From the NCBI GenBank assembly GCA_037624485.1, contig JASJJC010000016.1, forward strand, positions 124,001 through 188,000: DNA of 64,000 bases, given 5' to 3'. Source of the DNA: JAFMKE01 sp037624485 (GTDB lineage: Bacteria > Bacteroidota > Bacteroidia > Chitinophagales > UBA8649). The translations under genes were made by a program, and so were the position numbers. The notes beneath the pieces are model-generated. The model made no database searches, was not told the origin of the DNA, and saw only the letters and a program-made list of their open reading frames with translations. This document shows positions 17,848 through 28,307 of this stretch, piece after piece; the first letter of the stretch is position 1, and the number at the start of each line of letters is the position of its first letter.

Positions 17848-19293
17848 TTATTTTAATTTTTCCGTTAGTAATTGATTAGCAATTTTAGGATCTGCTTTTC
17901 CGCCTGATTTTTTCATTATCTGCCCCATGAACATACCCATGAGTCCTTTTTTTCCATCTTTATATTCTTGAACCTTAGTAAGGTTTTCAGCTAAAACTTC
18001 GTCTACAATTTTTTCAATTTCTCCTAAGTCTGAATTCTGAATGATATTAAGTCTGGTAGCTAAATCCAAAACATTTGCTGCAGGATCTTCCAATAAGGCA
18101 GGAAACAGTTTACTTGAAGCACTTGCGAAATTCAGTTTACCTTCTTCTATCAACTTGATAATTTCAGCAATTTGAGTCGATTTTATTGGAAAAGCTTTGA
18201 TATCAATAGCTTGCTCGTTCAAAAATGACTTTACGGGTCCAATCAACCAATTAGCTGCCGCTTTTGCATCGCTGGTGTTTTTCAGGATGTCTTGAAAGTA
18301 ATTGGCAAAGTATTTATCCTCAGAAATGATGTTTGCATCATAGACTGAAAGACCAAGCTCTTTTGTAAATAGGCCAAACAACTCCTTTGATAGTTTAGGC
18401 ATTTCTTCTTGAATGGACTTAACTTTTTCTTTATTTACAACAAATGGAGGAAGATCTGGTTCAGGAAAAAATCGATAATCATGTGCATTCTCTTTACTTC
18501 TCAAAGTAAATGTACTGCCATCTGCTGCATTAAAACTTCTAGTCTGCTGTTCTATCCTTTGCCCATCTTCAATAAGATCAATTTGTCTTCTTGCTTCAAA
18601 CTCAATAGCGCGCATTACATTCTTCATAGAGTTCATGTTTTTCACTTCACATCGCTCCCCTAATTCCTTAATTCCCTTTATTCGAACAGAAATATTCGCA
18701 TCGCAGCGCATACTCCCTTCTTCCATATTCCCATCACAAATCTCTAGATATCTTAATAATTTACGTACTTCTACTAAGTAAGCATAAGCTTCTTCAGCAC
18801 TTCTAAGATCAGGTTCAGAAACGATTTCAATCAAAGGAACACCTGCACGATTTAAATCGATTAATGAATTATATGGATCTAAATCGTGTGTACTTTTCCC
18901 AGCATCCTCTTCCAAGTGAATCCTGGTAATTCCAATTCGTTTCACCTTATTATCATTTTCAATGTCAATGTACCCGGTGGTGCAAATTGGAGTTTTGTCC
19001 TGTGTTATTTGATAACCTTTAGGTAAATCAGCATAGAAGTAATTCTTTCTTGCAAATCTATTATTCTCCGTTATGTCGCAATCTGTGGCCAATCCCATCT
19101 TTATTGCAGAGTCAATCGCTTCAAAGTTAACGTATGGCAAAGTGCCAGGGTGACCTAAAGTTAAGGGACTAATGTTCGAATTAGGGCTAGCACCGAAAGC
19201 GGCGCTGTCCGAAGTGTACATTTTACTATCTGTAGAAAGTTGGGCGTGAACCTCTAATCCTACAACGATTTCATATTTATCGTATTTCGACAT
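17848..19293 (-). CDS. gatB: Aspartyl/glutamyl-tRNA amidotransferase subunit B
   Basis: 481 residues, full length for GatB. It has YEIVVGLEVHAQLSTDSKMY at the N-terminus, the GHPGTLPYVN loop, FYADLPKGYQITQ, GITRIHLEEDAGKSTH and EGSMRCDANISVR. The C-terminal YqeY-like tail ends KKGLMGMFMGQIMKKSGGKADP. GatCAB converts Glu-tRNA(Gln) or Asp-tRNA(Asn) to the amidated form; GatB binds the tRNA and carries the kinase site. gatA and gatC are not in the window, as is common in Bacteroidota. Confidence 0.97.
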   Translation of the reverse strand: MSKYDKYEIVVGLEVHAQLSTDSKMYTSDSAAFGASPNSNISPLTLGHPGTLPYVNFEAIDSAIKMGLATDCDITENNRFARKNYFYADLPKGYQITQDKTPICTTGYIDIENDNKVKRIGITRIHLEEDAGKSTHDLDPYNSLIDLNRAGVPLIEIVSEPDLRSAEEAYAYLVEVRKLLRYLEICDGNMEEGSMRCDANISVRIKGIKELGERCEVKNMNSMKNVMRAIEFEARRQIDLIEDGQRIEQQTRSFNAADGSTFTLRSKENAHDYRFFPEPDLPPFVVNKEKVKSIQEEMPKLSKELFGLFTKELGLSVYDANIISEDKYFANYFQDILKNTSDAKAAANWLIGPVKSFLNEQAIDIKAFPIKSTQIAEIIKLIEEGKLNFASASSKLFPALLEDPAANVLDLATRLNIIQNSDLGEIEKIVDEVLAENLTKVQEYKDGKKGLMGMFMGQIMKKSGGKADPKIANQLLTEKLK

Positions 19294-19404
19294 GAATAAC
19301 AGCTGTTTTTTAAACTGAGCGTAAATTTAACTATTAAAATAGACTCTTAAGTTTCTTTAAAGAAAATCTTCAAATTAATTAACTAAAATTTCAGCATTTT
19401 GATG

Positions 19405-21771
19405 CTATCGCTTGGAGTTAAGTTTGATTTCATCGACCAAAACAGTGCGTGCTTCCCAAGGATTCCTAATTTGAATAAATTGACCCTCTCCGTTATTGGC
19501 TAATTTTTGCATTAATTTCTTGCCTTCTTCATCTTGCCCAAAACCAATAACAGACAATTTAATTCCTTTGTTGTTCGCTTGTTTTCTCACTTCTTTGTTT
19601 AACTCATTTTCCGTCATGCTTGCATTGGCACTAGAAAATAGACCATCTGTAGCAAGAATGATTTGATTATTCCCTTCCCCAATGTAGAAATATTGCAGCA
19701 GTTCATAGGCCGTTTGCAAACCATTTACTCCATAGGTTAAACCTGAAGTTTCTAGGCTGTCAATCGCTTCTAAGATACTTGACTTATTGTCACCACTTAT
19801 ACTCTGTAAAATGACCTTTGTTTTTTGATTATACGCAATAATTGCAACCCGGTCGATATCCCGAAGTGCCGCAGTCAAACTTTTTAAGGACGCTTTTAAC
19901 AATTCTATTTTATTTTCTTTGGCCATAGAAGAAGAGACATCAATTAAAAAGAGCACATTGTTTGCCGCATAATCATCGATAGGTAAGATCTCATCATCCC
20001 TTTCTATTTCAATGGCAGACTCCTTGGCCAAGAACAAAGTTTCTTCATGATTCTCTAAGTCCTTCCTTGCTTTATCGAGTTCTTTCGCTTGCTCAATCAG
20101 ATCCTCATCTTTTGAAGCTAATTCAATTTGGTTTTTGGCAATTTTATCTTCCTTTTCTGAGAGCTCAATAGCAGCTTTGGAAAGTGAAAGCTCTAAGGCT
20201 TTTTTCTCAAGCTCTAATACGGCTAAATAAGTTTGAATGGAATCTATATTCAAATGTGGAGTATAGGGAGAAGTTTCTATAAGCGCTATACTTGGCCCTT
20301 CTTGAATGGGGAATCCTTCGACGGAGCTTTTCCCCATTGCTTCAGAAGGCACCCTTGTTCCCAGGGTTGTTTTGGTGGATGATTCTTCTGCAAACTCAAA
20401 TTTTGTTGTGCCAAAAGATAAGTCATTTAGGATGCCAGTATTGAGCAATTCTTCTTTTTTTGCGGTATACAATTCTTCAAATAAATCGGAAACGGGTCTA
20501 AGGTAAACTCTTATGATATCCTCATCTTGCTCAGCTTTGATAGCGGCCTCTCCTGAAATATAATTATCTGCATTTACCACAATCTTATAATCTTCTTTCT
20601 CTAATTGAATGCTAGCAAATCCTTCTTGGTTGGTTTCTGTTTTACTGGTGTTTTTCTTATTTGAAATGAGGTTAACAAAAATTTCAGCTTCGCTCACAGG
20701 TTCTAAGCCGAGTTCATCAATTACCCGAATAGTGTATTCTTTTAATGTTAATTGCTCATTTACTATAGGCTCATCTGCTCGAACAATATTAGCTGATGGT
20801 GCAGTTCTTTCATAGATATCCACTTCTAAAATATTTACATCTTCTACCGGTATGGGCTTGTTGTTGTTCTTGTTGTTATGCGCAGGGATTACCTCTTCTG
20901 AGTTGTTTGATGAAATAGTTGTTGAAATGGTTTTTTCTCCTGTCGCTAACGAATTTAATGGAGGAGCTTCAACAGCAGATTCAGACACCTGGGGTTCTTG
21001 TTTAATCGGGTTATCTATTTCAGCATCTTTTCTACTTATTTTTTCTTCATCCATTTGTTTAGGTAAGGAAGCTGTTAATTGCTCTTCTTCCATCGGTGTA
21101 AGACGAATCTTTAAATATCCCGATTTTTGTCCTAGATAAAATATACTTTGGTGGTTTAGGTACCTTGGATGATCGACCACAATTTCATAATTCCCAATCG
21201 GCAGTTTGGAACCAAAATCTCCAAATTTATCCGCATAAAACGTTAGATCTATTTTATTGGTAATTCCTGTGATATGAACGGAAGAACCACTTAATGGAAT
21301 TTCACTTTCAATTTCAGCAACATTACCAAATAATTCCACTTTTGGCTTACTATGTTCTGGCTTTGCCATAGGGCATTGGATGTATGCTGTTGGTGAGAGG
21401 GATTTGATATTTCCTGTAATTTTCAAAGAATAAGCTTCTGGACTAGTATTCAAATAAATAGGGAATTTCCGCATAAATGAACCCAAACCGGAGGTGTAAT
21501 AGATGGCCTTAATGATTGCTTGTTCTCCAGGAAGAATTGCTCGTTCGGGATAAATTATTTCTAAATCATACTCGGAGAATAAAGGGAGAATGCTGATAGG
21601 ATATTTGCTATTATTGGTCAATGTAAAAATGGCGGGTTGATTTTCCCACATTTGGATATCGCCGAAATCATAACTCATGTCGGTAAACTCAATGCCCAGC
21701 TTTTTGGTCTTTTGACCTGAGGCACTCTGAATTATCAAACATGTTATCAATAGATATAAAAACTTTTTCAA
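19405..21771 (-). CDS. Secreted von Willebrand factor A domain protein with multiple N-terminal domains
   Basis: 788 residues with a signal peptide (cleavage near SASGQ). Residues about 30-125 resemble a DUF1573-type Ig domain (MSYDFGDIQMWENQPAIFTL). Two carboxypeptidase-regulatory/PEGA-like beta domains follow (around 150-230 and 345-425). A long coiled coil with heptad-like ELSEKEDKIAKNQIELASK lies at about 525-600. The C-terminal VWA domain has the MIDAS motif DVSSSM and an intact TDG loop (ATDGLFSS). Such VWA domains bind metal-dependent ligands; the partner is unknown. It is divergent from a TonB receptor with about 50 bases between starts, suggesting shared regulation. Confidence 0.8.
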   Translation of the reverse strand: MKKFLYLLITCLIIQSASGQKTKKLGIEFTDMSYDFGDIQMWENQPAIFTLTNNSKYPISILPLFSEYDLEIIYPERAILPGEQAIIKAIYYTSGLGSFMRKFPIYLNTSPEAYSLKITGNIKSLSPTAYIQCPMAKPEHSKPKVELFGNVAEIESEIPLSGSSVHITGITNKIDLTFYADKFGDFGSKLPIGNYEIVVDHPRYLNHQSIFYLGQKSGYLKIRLTPMEEEQLTASLPKQMDEEKISRKDAEIDNPIKQEPQVSESAVEAPPLNSLATGEKTISTTISSNNSEEVIPAHNNKNNNKPIPVEDVNILEVDIYERTAPSANIVRADEPIVNEQLTLKEYTIRVIDELGLEPVSEAEIFVNLISNKKNTSKTETNQEGFASIQLEKEDYKIVVNADNYISGEAAIKAEQDEDIIRVYLRPVSDLFEELYTAKKEELLNTGILNDLSFGTTKFEFAEESSTKTTLGTRVPSEAMGKSSVEGFPIQEGPSIALIETSPYTPHLNIDSIQTYLAVLELEKKALELSLSKAAIELSEKEDKIAKNQIELASKDEDLIEQAKELDKARKDLENHEETLFLAKESAIEIERDDEILPIDDYAANNVLFLIDVSSSMAKENKIELLKASLKSLTAALRDIDRVAIIAYNQKTKVILQSISGDNKSSILEAIDSLETSGLTYGVNGLQTAYELLQYFYIGEGNNQIILATDGLFSSANASMTENELNKEVRKQANNKGIKLSVIGFGQDEEGKKLMQKLANNGEGQFIQIRNPWEARTVLVDEIKLNSKR

Positions 21772-21821
21772 TGTATTTTTGTTTTAAGACTTATGTTTGA
21801 AACGCTTTAATGTACGTAAAT

Positions 21822-24224
21822 ATGATATTTGTGAAGAATATAATTCAAAAATCGCTCCTTTTTTTAATTTTGTTAGTACTAGGGAGTTTTTCATTGAAGG
21901 GACAAACAGCCATTATCAAGGGTAGTGTTGTTGATGCTAAGAATAATGAGGGTATCTCTTTTGTCAATGTGTTTATTCAAAACACGACCATTGGAACAAC
22001 CACAGATTTAGAGGGAAACTTTATACTTAGCGCGCTTGAACCAGGCTTATATAACCTTGAAGCTTCGTTTATAGGATACAGCTCTTCAACTATTTTTGAA
22101 GTTGAAGTTTTTATAAACCGACCGACGACCATAAAATTTGAATTGGATGAAAATACAGCGCAGCTCAACGAAGTCGTAGTTAAGGCAAACCCATTTCGGA
22201 AAGTAGAAGAAACTCCTCTATCAATTCGGACTATTGGAGTGAATGAGATTCAACGTTATCCTGGAGGCAATAGAGATATTTCAAAGGTAATTCAATCTCT
22301 ACCAGGTGTAGCTTCTTCTGTTTCCTTTAGAAATGACATTATCATAAGGGGTGGTTCACCTGCTGAAAATAGGTTTTATCTAGAGGATATAGAAATTCCT
22401 ACGATTAATCACTTTAGCACGCAAGGTGCCACAGGAGGTCCTGTAGGAATGATAAACGTAGACTTTATTCGAGAAGTAGATTTTATCAGTGGAGCTTTCC
22501 CTGCCAACAGGGGCAACTCCTTGAGCTCGGTAATGAATATTAAATTAATCGACGGTAGAGACGATAGACCGGGTGTGACTTTTACAGTGGGAGCTAGTGA
22601 GGTAGCGGCTGCGTTCGAAACACCTTTAAAGGATAAGGGCAATCTAATTTTTGCAGTAAGAACATCTTATTTACAGTTGCTTTTCAAAGCGCTTCAACTT
22701 CCATTTTTACCCACTTACAATGACTTTCAGTTCAAGACCAAGTTGAAATTGAATGCGCGCAACGAGTTAACTATTTTGGGACTTGGAGCGATTGACAATT
22801 TTGAGTTAAACTTAGCTGCAAATACCTCTGAAGAACAACAGTTCATTTTAGGTTCATTGCCCGATAATGATCAATGGAATTATACGCTTGGAGTTAGACA
22901 TAAACTCTACTTAGAAAATTCATATTGGACATTTGTCGCAAGTCGAAGTATGTTGAATAATCGTGCTGTTAAATATCAAAATAATGATGATAGTACGGAG
23001 GATAACTTAAGCTTAAAATTTATTTCACAAGAAATTGATAATAAGTTTAGGCTGGAGAATACGGCAAGAATAAAGGGCTGGAAGTATACGTTCGGGTTGG
23101 GTTCAGAAATTTCAAAGTTTACTAATAGCACATTTAACAAAGTGTTTATTCCGAACATAGGAGAACAAACTATCGACTTTAATGCTAAACTAATTTTTGC
23201 CAAGTACAGTGCATTTGGTCAACTAAGTAAAAGTATTTTCAATAATCGATTAGACGTCTCAATCGGTATGCGCTTGGATGGTGCAAGTTATAATACCAAT
23301 ATGTCAAATCCATTCAAACAATTTTCACCTAGGCTCTCATTAAATTTAGGTATTACTGAACAATTGAGCTTAAATTTTAATACAGGAATATACTATCAAT
23401 TACCTGCATATACTTTGCTGGGATATCAAAATAGCAATGGTGATTTGTTAAACAAAGGCGCATTGGAGTATATTAATAACAAGCAAGTCGTGCTTGGTTT
23501 GCAATATGGGACTCGGAAAAACTCTAAATTGAGTGTCGAAGGATTTTTGAAATTATACGATAACTATCCTTTCTTGTTAAATGATTCGATATCCTTTGCT
23601 AATCTTGGAGGAGATTTTGGTGTTATAGGCAATGATATTGCAGATGCTAGTTCAGCGGGAAGGTCTTATGGTGTTGAGTTCTTGTTTCAACAGAAATTAT
23701 TTAAGGGTTGGTATGGGATCATGGCTTACACTTTGTACTGGAGTGAGTTTAAGGACAAAAATGGAGATTTTGTTCCTTCGGCATGGGATTCTAGACACAT
23801 TATAAGTTTGACAGGAGGAAAGAAGTTTAACAAGAATTGGGAGATTGGAGCCAGGTGGGGAATACAAGGGGGGAGCCCTTACACGCCTTACGATTTATTC
23901 GAATCGGCAAGACCTGAAAATTTTGATAATAGTGGACGAGGAATTAAGGATTTTGATCAATTGAATGCGCTGCGAACTAAATGGTTTCACCAACTTAATG
24001 TCCGTGTAGATAAGAAATGGTTTTTCGAAAAATGGAGTTTAAACCTATATTTAGATGTTCAAAACATTTATAATTTTCAAGGAGAAGGTGCACCAGAGTT
24101 TACGGTTTTAAGAGATGAAAGCGGTGTCCCAATTTTGAACAATAACGGATCTTATGATGGATATACGTATACCTCTGCTACGGGCACTTTGGTTCCTTCT
24201 ATCGGTATCGTTGTAAAATTGTAG
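21822..24224 (+). CDS. TonB-dependent receptor with carboxypeptidase-regulatory domain
   Basis: About 800 residues. A signal peptide (LFLILLVLGSFSLKGQ) precedes a carboxypeptidase-regulatory domain (IKGSVVDAKNNEGISFVNVF). The plug follows (RYPGGNRDISKVIQSLPGVA and NDIIIRGGSPAENRFYLEDI), then a long beta-barrel ending VPSIGIVVKL with the terminal aromatic/hydrophobic strand. It imports an unidentified substrate across the outer membrane using TonB. No SusD partner is adjacent, so a glycan-utilisation system is unlikely. Starts at 21810, 21822 (ATG) and 21831 (GTG) are all possible. Confidence 0.88.
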   Translation: MIFVKNIIQKSLLFLILLVLGSFSLKGQTAIIKGSVVDAKNNEGISFVNVFIQNTTIGTTTDLEGNFILSALEPGLYNLEASFIGYSSSTIFEVEVFINRPTTIKFELDENTAQLNEVVVKANPFRKVEETPLSIRTIGVNEIQRYPGGNRDISKVIQSLPGVASSVSFRNDIIIRGGSPAENRFYLEDIEIPTINHFSTQGATGGPVGMINVDFIREVDFISGAFPANRGNSLSSVMNIKLIDGRDDRPGVTFTVGASEVAAAFETPLKDKGNLIFAVRTSYLQLLFKALQLPFLPTYNDFQFKTKLKLNARNELTILGLGAIDNFELNLAANTSEEQQFILGSLPDNDQWNYTLGVRHKLYLENSYWTFVASRSMLNNRAVKYQNNDDSTEDNLSLKFISQEIDNKFRLENTARIKGWKYTFGLGSEISKFTNSTFNKVFIPNIGEQTIDFNAKLIFAKYSAFGQLSKSIFNNRLDVSIGMRLDGASYNTNMSNPFKQFSPRLSLNLGITEQLSLNFNTGIYYQLPAYTLLGYQNSNGDLLNKGALEYINNKQVVLGLQYGTRKNSKLSVEGFLKLYDNYPFLLNDSISFANLGGDFGVIGNDIADASSAGRSYGVEFLFQQKLFKGWYGIMAYTLYWSEFKDKNGDFVPSAWDSRHIISLTGGKKFNKNWEIGARWGIQGGSPYTPYDLFESARPENFDNSGRGIKDFDQLNALRTKWFHQLNVRVDKKWFFEKWSLNLYLDVQNIYNFQGEGAPEFTVLRDESGVPILNNNGSYDGYTYTSATGTLVPSIGIVVKL

Positions 24225-24273
24225 GTGATTGTGAAACAGAATTGAAAAGACTTCGTTATTTTTATAGAGAAAT

Positions 24274-25065
24274 ATGAAAAAGGTATTATTTGTTTTATTA
24301 ATTGTTCTTGATTCCAGTTTAGGACTGCAAGCCCAAAAAAGGTCTAAGGGATTAATAACACTTGATCAGGAAAATGCGGTTTATAAAAATGAATGGAGTC
24401 TTGGTGCACGGGTCCATACCAATGGTTTCAGTGCAAATTTTGAAAGGGTCTGGATAAAAAGTATTTGGAAAAAGAAAGTGATTCAAACCAATTTCTTTTA
24501 CTACAATGATTTCAAACAAAAAAAAGTGAAATCCCCATACGCTGAAGTTTATAATACTAAAGGATATTTCTATGGAAAGCAAAACAATTTTTGGAATGTT
24601 AATGTTCTTTATGGAAACAAGAAGATTCTTGCAGACAAAGCTGATAAAAATGGGGTAAGAATTTCAATGATCTACTTAGGAGGAGTTTCATTAGGAATTT
24701 TAAAACCTTACGCTTTAGATATTGTTGGGCAAGAAAATTTTAGTGATGCACCTCCTGAAACAACTGTCGAATTGTATAATGAAAATAATGCGGCTACGTT
24801 TTTGGAGCCTTTTAATAACAACACAAGGATTTTTGGTCCAGCAGGTATGCGCTATGGTTGGAATAAGATACAGCCAATACCGGGTATTCATGCCAAGTTT
24901 GGTTTTAATTTCGATTGGGCTGGAAAGGAAAATGTGGTAAAAAGTATAGAATTAGGAACACAAGTAGATATTTATTACAAGAATTTACCAACCATGATTT
25001 CTTCGCGGAATCGTCCCTTTATCCTCAACTTATATTTGGGATTTCAAATCGGTAAGCGGTGGTGA
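24274..25065 (+). CDS. Uncharacterised secreted protein, possible outer-membrane beta-barrel
   Basis: 263 residues with a signal peptide ending LGLQAQ. The rest is rich in alternating aromatic and polar strands (SLGARVHTNGFSANFERVWI, TNFFYYNDFKQ, IHAKFGFNFDWA) and ends PFILNLYLGFQIGKRW, a barrel-like C-terminus with terminal aromatic. I recognise no named family, though similar proteins occur across Bacteroidota. It follows the TonB receptor by 49 bases on the same strand and may be co-expressed with it. Confidence 0.7.
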   Translation: MKKVLFVLLIVLDSSLGLQAQKRSKGLITLDQENAVYKNEWSLGARVHTNGFSANFERVWIKSIWKKKVIQTNFFYYNDFKQKKVKSPYAEVYNTKGYFYGKQNNFWNVNVLYGNKKILADKADKNGVRISMIYLGGVSLGILKPYALDIVGQENFSDAPPETTVELYNENNAATFLEPFNNNTRIFGPAGMRYGWNKIQPIPGIHAKFGFNFDWAGKENVVKSIELGTQVDIYYKNLPTMISSRNRPFILNLYLGFQIGKRW

Positions 25066-25109
25066 TGGGGAAATCTGAATTTTTGATATTATTTTGACAA
25101 AAATAATTC

Positions 25110-25139
25110 TTGTTTAAAGTCGGCCTTGTTGTATATTTG
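25110..25139 (+). promoter_or_regulatory. Promoter of the T9SS propeller gene
   Basis: TTG at 25110-25112, a 19-base spacer and TATATTTG at 25132-25139 match the Bacteroidota consensus exactly. It lies 31 bases before the ATG at 25170. Because the TTG at 25110 is also an in-frame potential start, this promoter argues that translation begins at 25170. Confidence 0.75.
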
Positions 25140-25169
25140 GAATGTTTAAGAAATTTAAAAAATTACCTT

Positions 25170-28100
25170 ATGAAAAGAAATGTATTTATAACTGTGTGCA
25201 TTGCGCTAGCTGTTTCAACTGGAATCTTTTTCTCTCAAGGAGAAGACAAATCGGTAGAAGGGCCAGTAAACAATAAATTACCTAAAGCTCAGCGTATTGA
25301 CAAAGCCTTGGAATGGCGAAAGGAATTATTAGCTGATCCAGCAACTGGTGAATTTGATGTGAATCTATTATATACTGCCCTAGCCAAGGCGGATGAGTTA
25401 AAATCTCAAGCAAATAAAAGTGGGGTTTTGGGCTTAAATTGGGAATTAGTTGGTCCAGACAATCAAGGTGGAAGAACAAGAGCACTTATTTTCGACAGAA
25501 TAGTACCTAACAAGTTATGGGCAGGTAGTGTCGGGGGAGGTTTATTCAAATCCTTAGATGGCGGAAATAACTGGACAAGGGTAGTAACTTATGATGGTTT
25601 TTTCCCGATTGGTTCAATAACTCAAGCTAGTGATGGATCGCTGTATGTCGGAACTGGCGAAGGATTAGGTAATTCATTAAGTGGAGCTGGAAATAGTTTT
25701 AACTCGCAGTCTCCAGGGAATGGTGTTTACAAATCTTCTGATGATGGAATAACTTGGACTTTATTGCCTGGTACAGATGCAGGAAACAGTCCTAACATAA
25801 CTACGGGTGGATGTATATGGTGTGGTGTGAATGACATTACGGTAAGTCCTGTAGATGATAACGTAATTCTCGCAGCGACTCAAAATGGTCTCTTTGTTTC
25901 AACGCAAGCAGGTACTGAAGCATCTTGGACGCAGGCAAACGGCTTAAGTGGTGAAGGTCAAGCGATTGAAATCACTTCCGATGGTCAAACAGCGTTCGCG
26001 GCTTTCAATGGCAGAGTATATAGAAGTATAGACGTCTCAAGTAATTTTACTACTGGATGGGCTCTAATGCCAGTCACTGGTGGTCAACGTGCAGATGTTG
26101 CTATTGCTCCCTCTAACGAAAATTATGTTTATGCCTCCGTTTCGGCTAATAACAATTGTTTGAGTGGAATATGGCAATCTCAGGATGGCGGTGATAATTG
26201 GACAAAAGTACAGGATGGTGGTGCACCTTATGTATTGGATCCTTTCAATCAACCAACTTCAGATTTCGGGACTTGTGAAGGTCAAGGGTGGTATGATCAT
26301 ACCATTGCAGTGAATCCAGCCGACGAAACTAAAGTTTATATTGGTGGTATTACTTTTTACACTTGGGGTGAAGGTGTAGGTTTTAAAAGAGCAGATGTTA
26401 TCGATACAGAGGGTGGAGATCCTTTTAATAGTCAGTATATTCACGCGGACAAGCACGAAATCATTTTTAATCCTTTAGATCTTTCAGGAAACACCATGTT
26501 GGTGGGTAGTGATGGTGGAGTGACCTTGTGTAATAATGCTACATCAGGTTTTCCTGATAATTTAAACTTTATCCAAAAAAATAAAGGTTACGCTACATTG
26601 CAGGTTTATGGAATGGGTGCTGGTTCAGCAGGGGAAGTTCTTTCTGGCAACCAAGATAACGGATCACAGTATATAGATGGTTTGGGAAGTTCACCTCAAG
26701 CTGCTCAGGAAGTTACTGGCGGTGATGGTGTTTATGCTGAAGTTTCAAATTTAGATCCTGATTTCTTATTCTCAGGGGTTTATTACGGTGATCTTCGTCG
26801 TTCTGTAAATAGAGGCGCTTCTGCCAACGCATTTTTGGATGGTAATATAGATAGAGAGTCTTGTGGTAAAATTACTTGTACTACAGGTGGAAGTGCATGT
26901 CAAACCAACTATGCTTCTTTTATCTATCCTTTCTACTTAATGGAAACATCTAATGCAGGACAGCAAGATACCACGGCTTCCTTAACAGCTAGAAACGATA
27001 CTTTATTATTGGCTTCAGGCGCTACACAATTTATAATAGATACTTTGTTTCCAACATATTCTGTTACTGTGAGAACAACGGTGGGAGAATCTGAAACAAC
27101 AGTGGAAAGAGAGGAAACTCCAAGATCAACTTACACTTTTTCTAGTAGAGTTTCTGATAAAATCACATTCGAACAAGCAATAACTTCAGTTGTTTTGCCA
27201 GGGGAGACCTTGTTTGTAAATGATCCTTACGACGCGAAGTACTTTGTGCCTTCAACAAGTTGTGGTTTGTGGATGTGTTTAAATCCTTTACAAGCTAGCC
27301 AAGAGCCAGTTTTCTACAGAATTTCAAATTTTTCAAATGCAAGAGCTTTTGACAACTCATACGATGGTGACATTCTTTTCTTTAGTGTAGCTAATCGAGT
27401 ATATAGAATTTCTGGATTAAATCTGATTCACCAAACCTTAGATCCAAATGGATGTTTCAATACATCATGTGCTCCGAATTTAAATGTAACCCTAGTCGCT
27501 ACTATTTCTGGTGTTGGAAGTATCCAAGGTATAGGGGTTGATAAGTCTAATGCAGACAATGTCCTAGTGACAGCCTCAGGATTCAGTCAAAATGGTAAAG
27601 TTTACCGAATTGAGAATGCTACAACGAATTCTCCAAATGTAGTTAACCTGCATCAAACAGATGCTACATTGCCAAGAATGCCTATTTATGATTGTATAAT
27701 TGACTTTGATAATCCTAGTCGCTATGTAGTAGCTTCTGAATTGGGTATCTGGACATCTGATGATGCTGGTGCAACTTGGTCAGAAGATAATGATGGAATG
27801 TTTGGTAGAATGCCAGTATACAGATTACGTCAAGAGTGGATGTATGAGGAAGATTGTATGATTCTTTATGCAGGTACTCATGGTGGCGGAATGTTTAGAT
27901 GTGCTACGCTAACTTCAGGTGGTTGTGATATTGTGCCTTTCCAATGGGAAAAGATTGATGGTGTTTCTGGAATCAAAGAGGTATCTACTGTTGCATCTAA
28001 TATTAGTTTATACCCAAATCCAGTAAGCTCAATAGCGAATATATCTTTTGATTTAAATCAAACAAGTAATATTGAGTTAAAGGTTATCGATCTTACGGGA

Positions 28101-28250
28101 AGAGTGGTAATAAGCACCAATTTTGGTACTGCGGCTTCTGGAGAGCATACCATTGAAATGAATACCAGTGATCTTACAACGAATACTTATTATGCAGTGT
28201 TAAGTGCTAATGGAAAAGTATTAGGAAGTAAGTTGTTCATTAAGAAATAA
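25170..28250 (+). CDS. T9SS-exported beta-propeller (BNR/sortilin-like) protein
   Basis: 1026 residues with a signal peptide (VFITVCIALAVSTGIFFSQG). The body is a sortilin/BNR-type propeller with Asp-box repeats such as SLDGGNNWTRV, SSDDGITWTLL, SQDGGDNWTKV and SDDAGATWSED. A Cys-containing insert near SCGKITCTTGG interrupts the middle. The C-terminal 80 residues are a type A sorting domain (SLYPNPVSSIANISFDL ... SKLFIKK) that directs outer-membrane passage and surface attachment. Propellers of this type bind or cleave glycans or proteins; no catalytic residue was identified. It ends at a strong terminator. Confidence 0.88.
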   Translation: MKRNVFITVCIALAVSTGIFFSQGEDKSVEGPVNNKLPKAQRIDKALEWRKELLADPATGEFDVNLLYTALAKADELKSQANKSGVLGLNWELVGPDNQGGRTRALIFDRIVPNKLWAGSVGGGLFKSLDGGNNWTRVVTYDGFFPIGSITQASDGSLYVGTGEGLGNSLSGAGNSFNSQSPGNGVYKSSDDGITWTLLPGTDAGNSPNITTGGCIWCGVNDITVSPVDDNVILAATQNGLFVSTQAGTEASWTQANGLSGEGQAIEITSDGQTAFAAFNGRVYRSIDVSSNFTTGWALMPVTGGQRADVAIAPSNENYVYASVSANNNCLSGIWQSQDGGDNWTKVQDGGAPYVLDPFNQPTSDFGTCEGQGWYDHTIAVNPADETKVYIGGITFYTWGEGVGFKRADVIDTEGGDPFNSQYIHADKHEIIFNPLDLSGNTMLVGSDGGVTLCNNATSGFPDNLNFIQKNKGYATLQVYGMGAGSAGEVLSGNQDNGSQYIDGLGSSPQAAQEVTGGDGVYAEVSNLDPDFLFSGVYYGDLRRSVNRGASANAFLDGNIDRESCGKITCTTGGSACQTNYASFIYPFYLMETSNAGQQDTTASLTARNDTLLLASGATQFIIDTLFPTYSVTVRTTVGESETTVEREETPRSTYTFSSRVSDKITFEQAITSVVLPGETLFVNDPYDAKYFVPSTSCGLWMCLNPLQASQEPVFYRISNFSNARAFDNSYDGDILFFSVANRVYRISGLNLIHQTLDPNGCFNTSCAPNLNVTLVATISGVGSIQGIGVDKSNADNVLVTASGFSQNGKVYRIENATTNSPNVVNLHQTDATLPRMPIYDCIIDFDNPSRYVVASELGIWTSDDAGATWSEDNDGMFGRMPVYRLRQEWMYEEDCMILYAGTHGGGMFRCATLTSGGCDIVPFQWEKIDGVSGIKEVSTVASNISLYPNPVSSIANISFDLNQTSNIELKVIDLTGRVVISTNFGTAASGEHTIEMNTSDLTTNTYYAVLSANGKVLGSKLFIKK

Positions 28251-28274
28251 ATAGTTTATCTAAAATAAATATAG

Positions 28275-28307
28275 AAGCCATTTCGAAAATTCGGAATGGC
28301 TTTTTTA
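28275..28307 (+). terminator. Rho-independent terminator after the propeller gene
   Basis: The arms AAGCCATTTCGAA and TTCGGAATGGCTT, with one G-T mismatch, close a short loop and are followed by TTTTTT. It lies 25 bases past the propeller stop. Confidence 0.85.
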
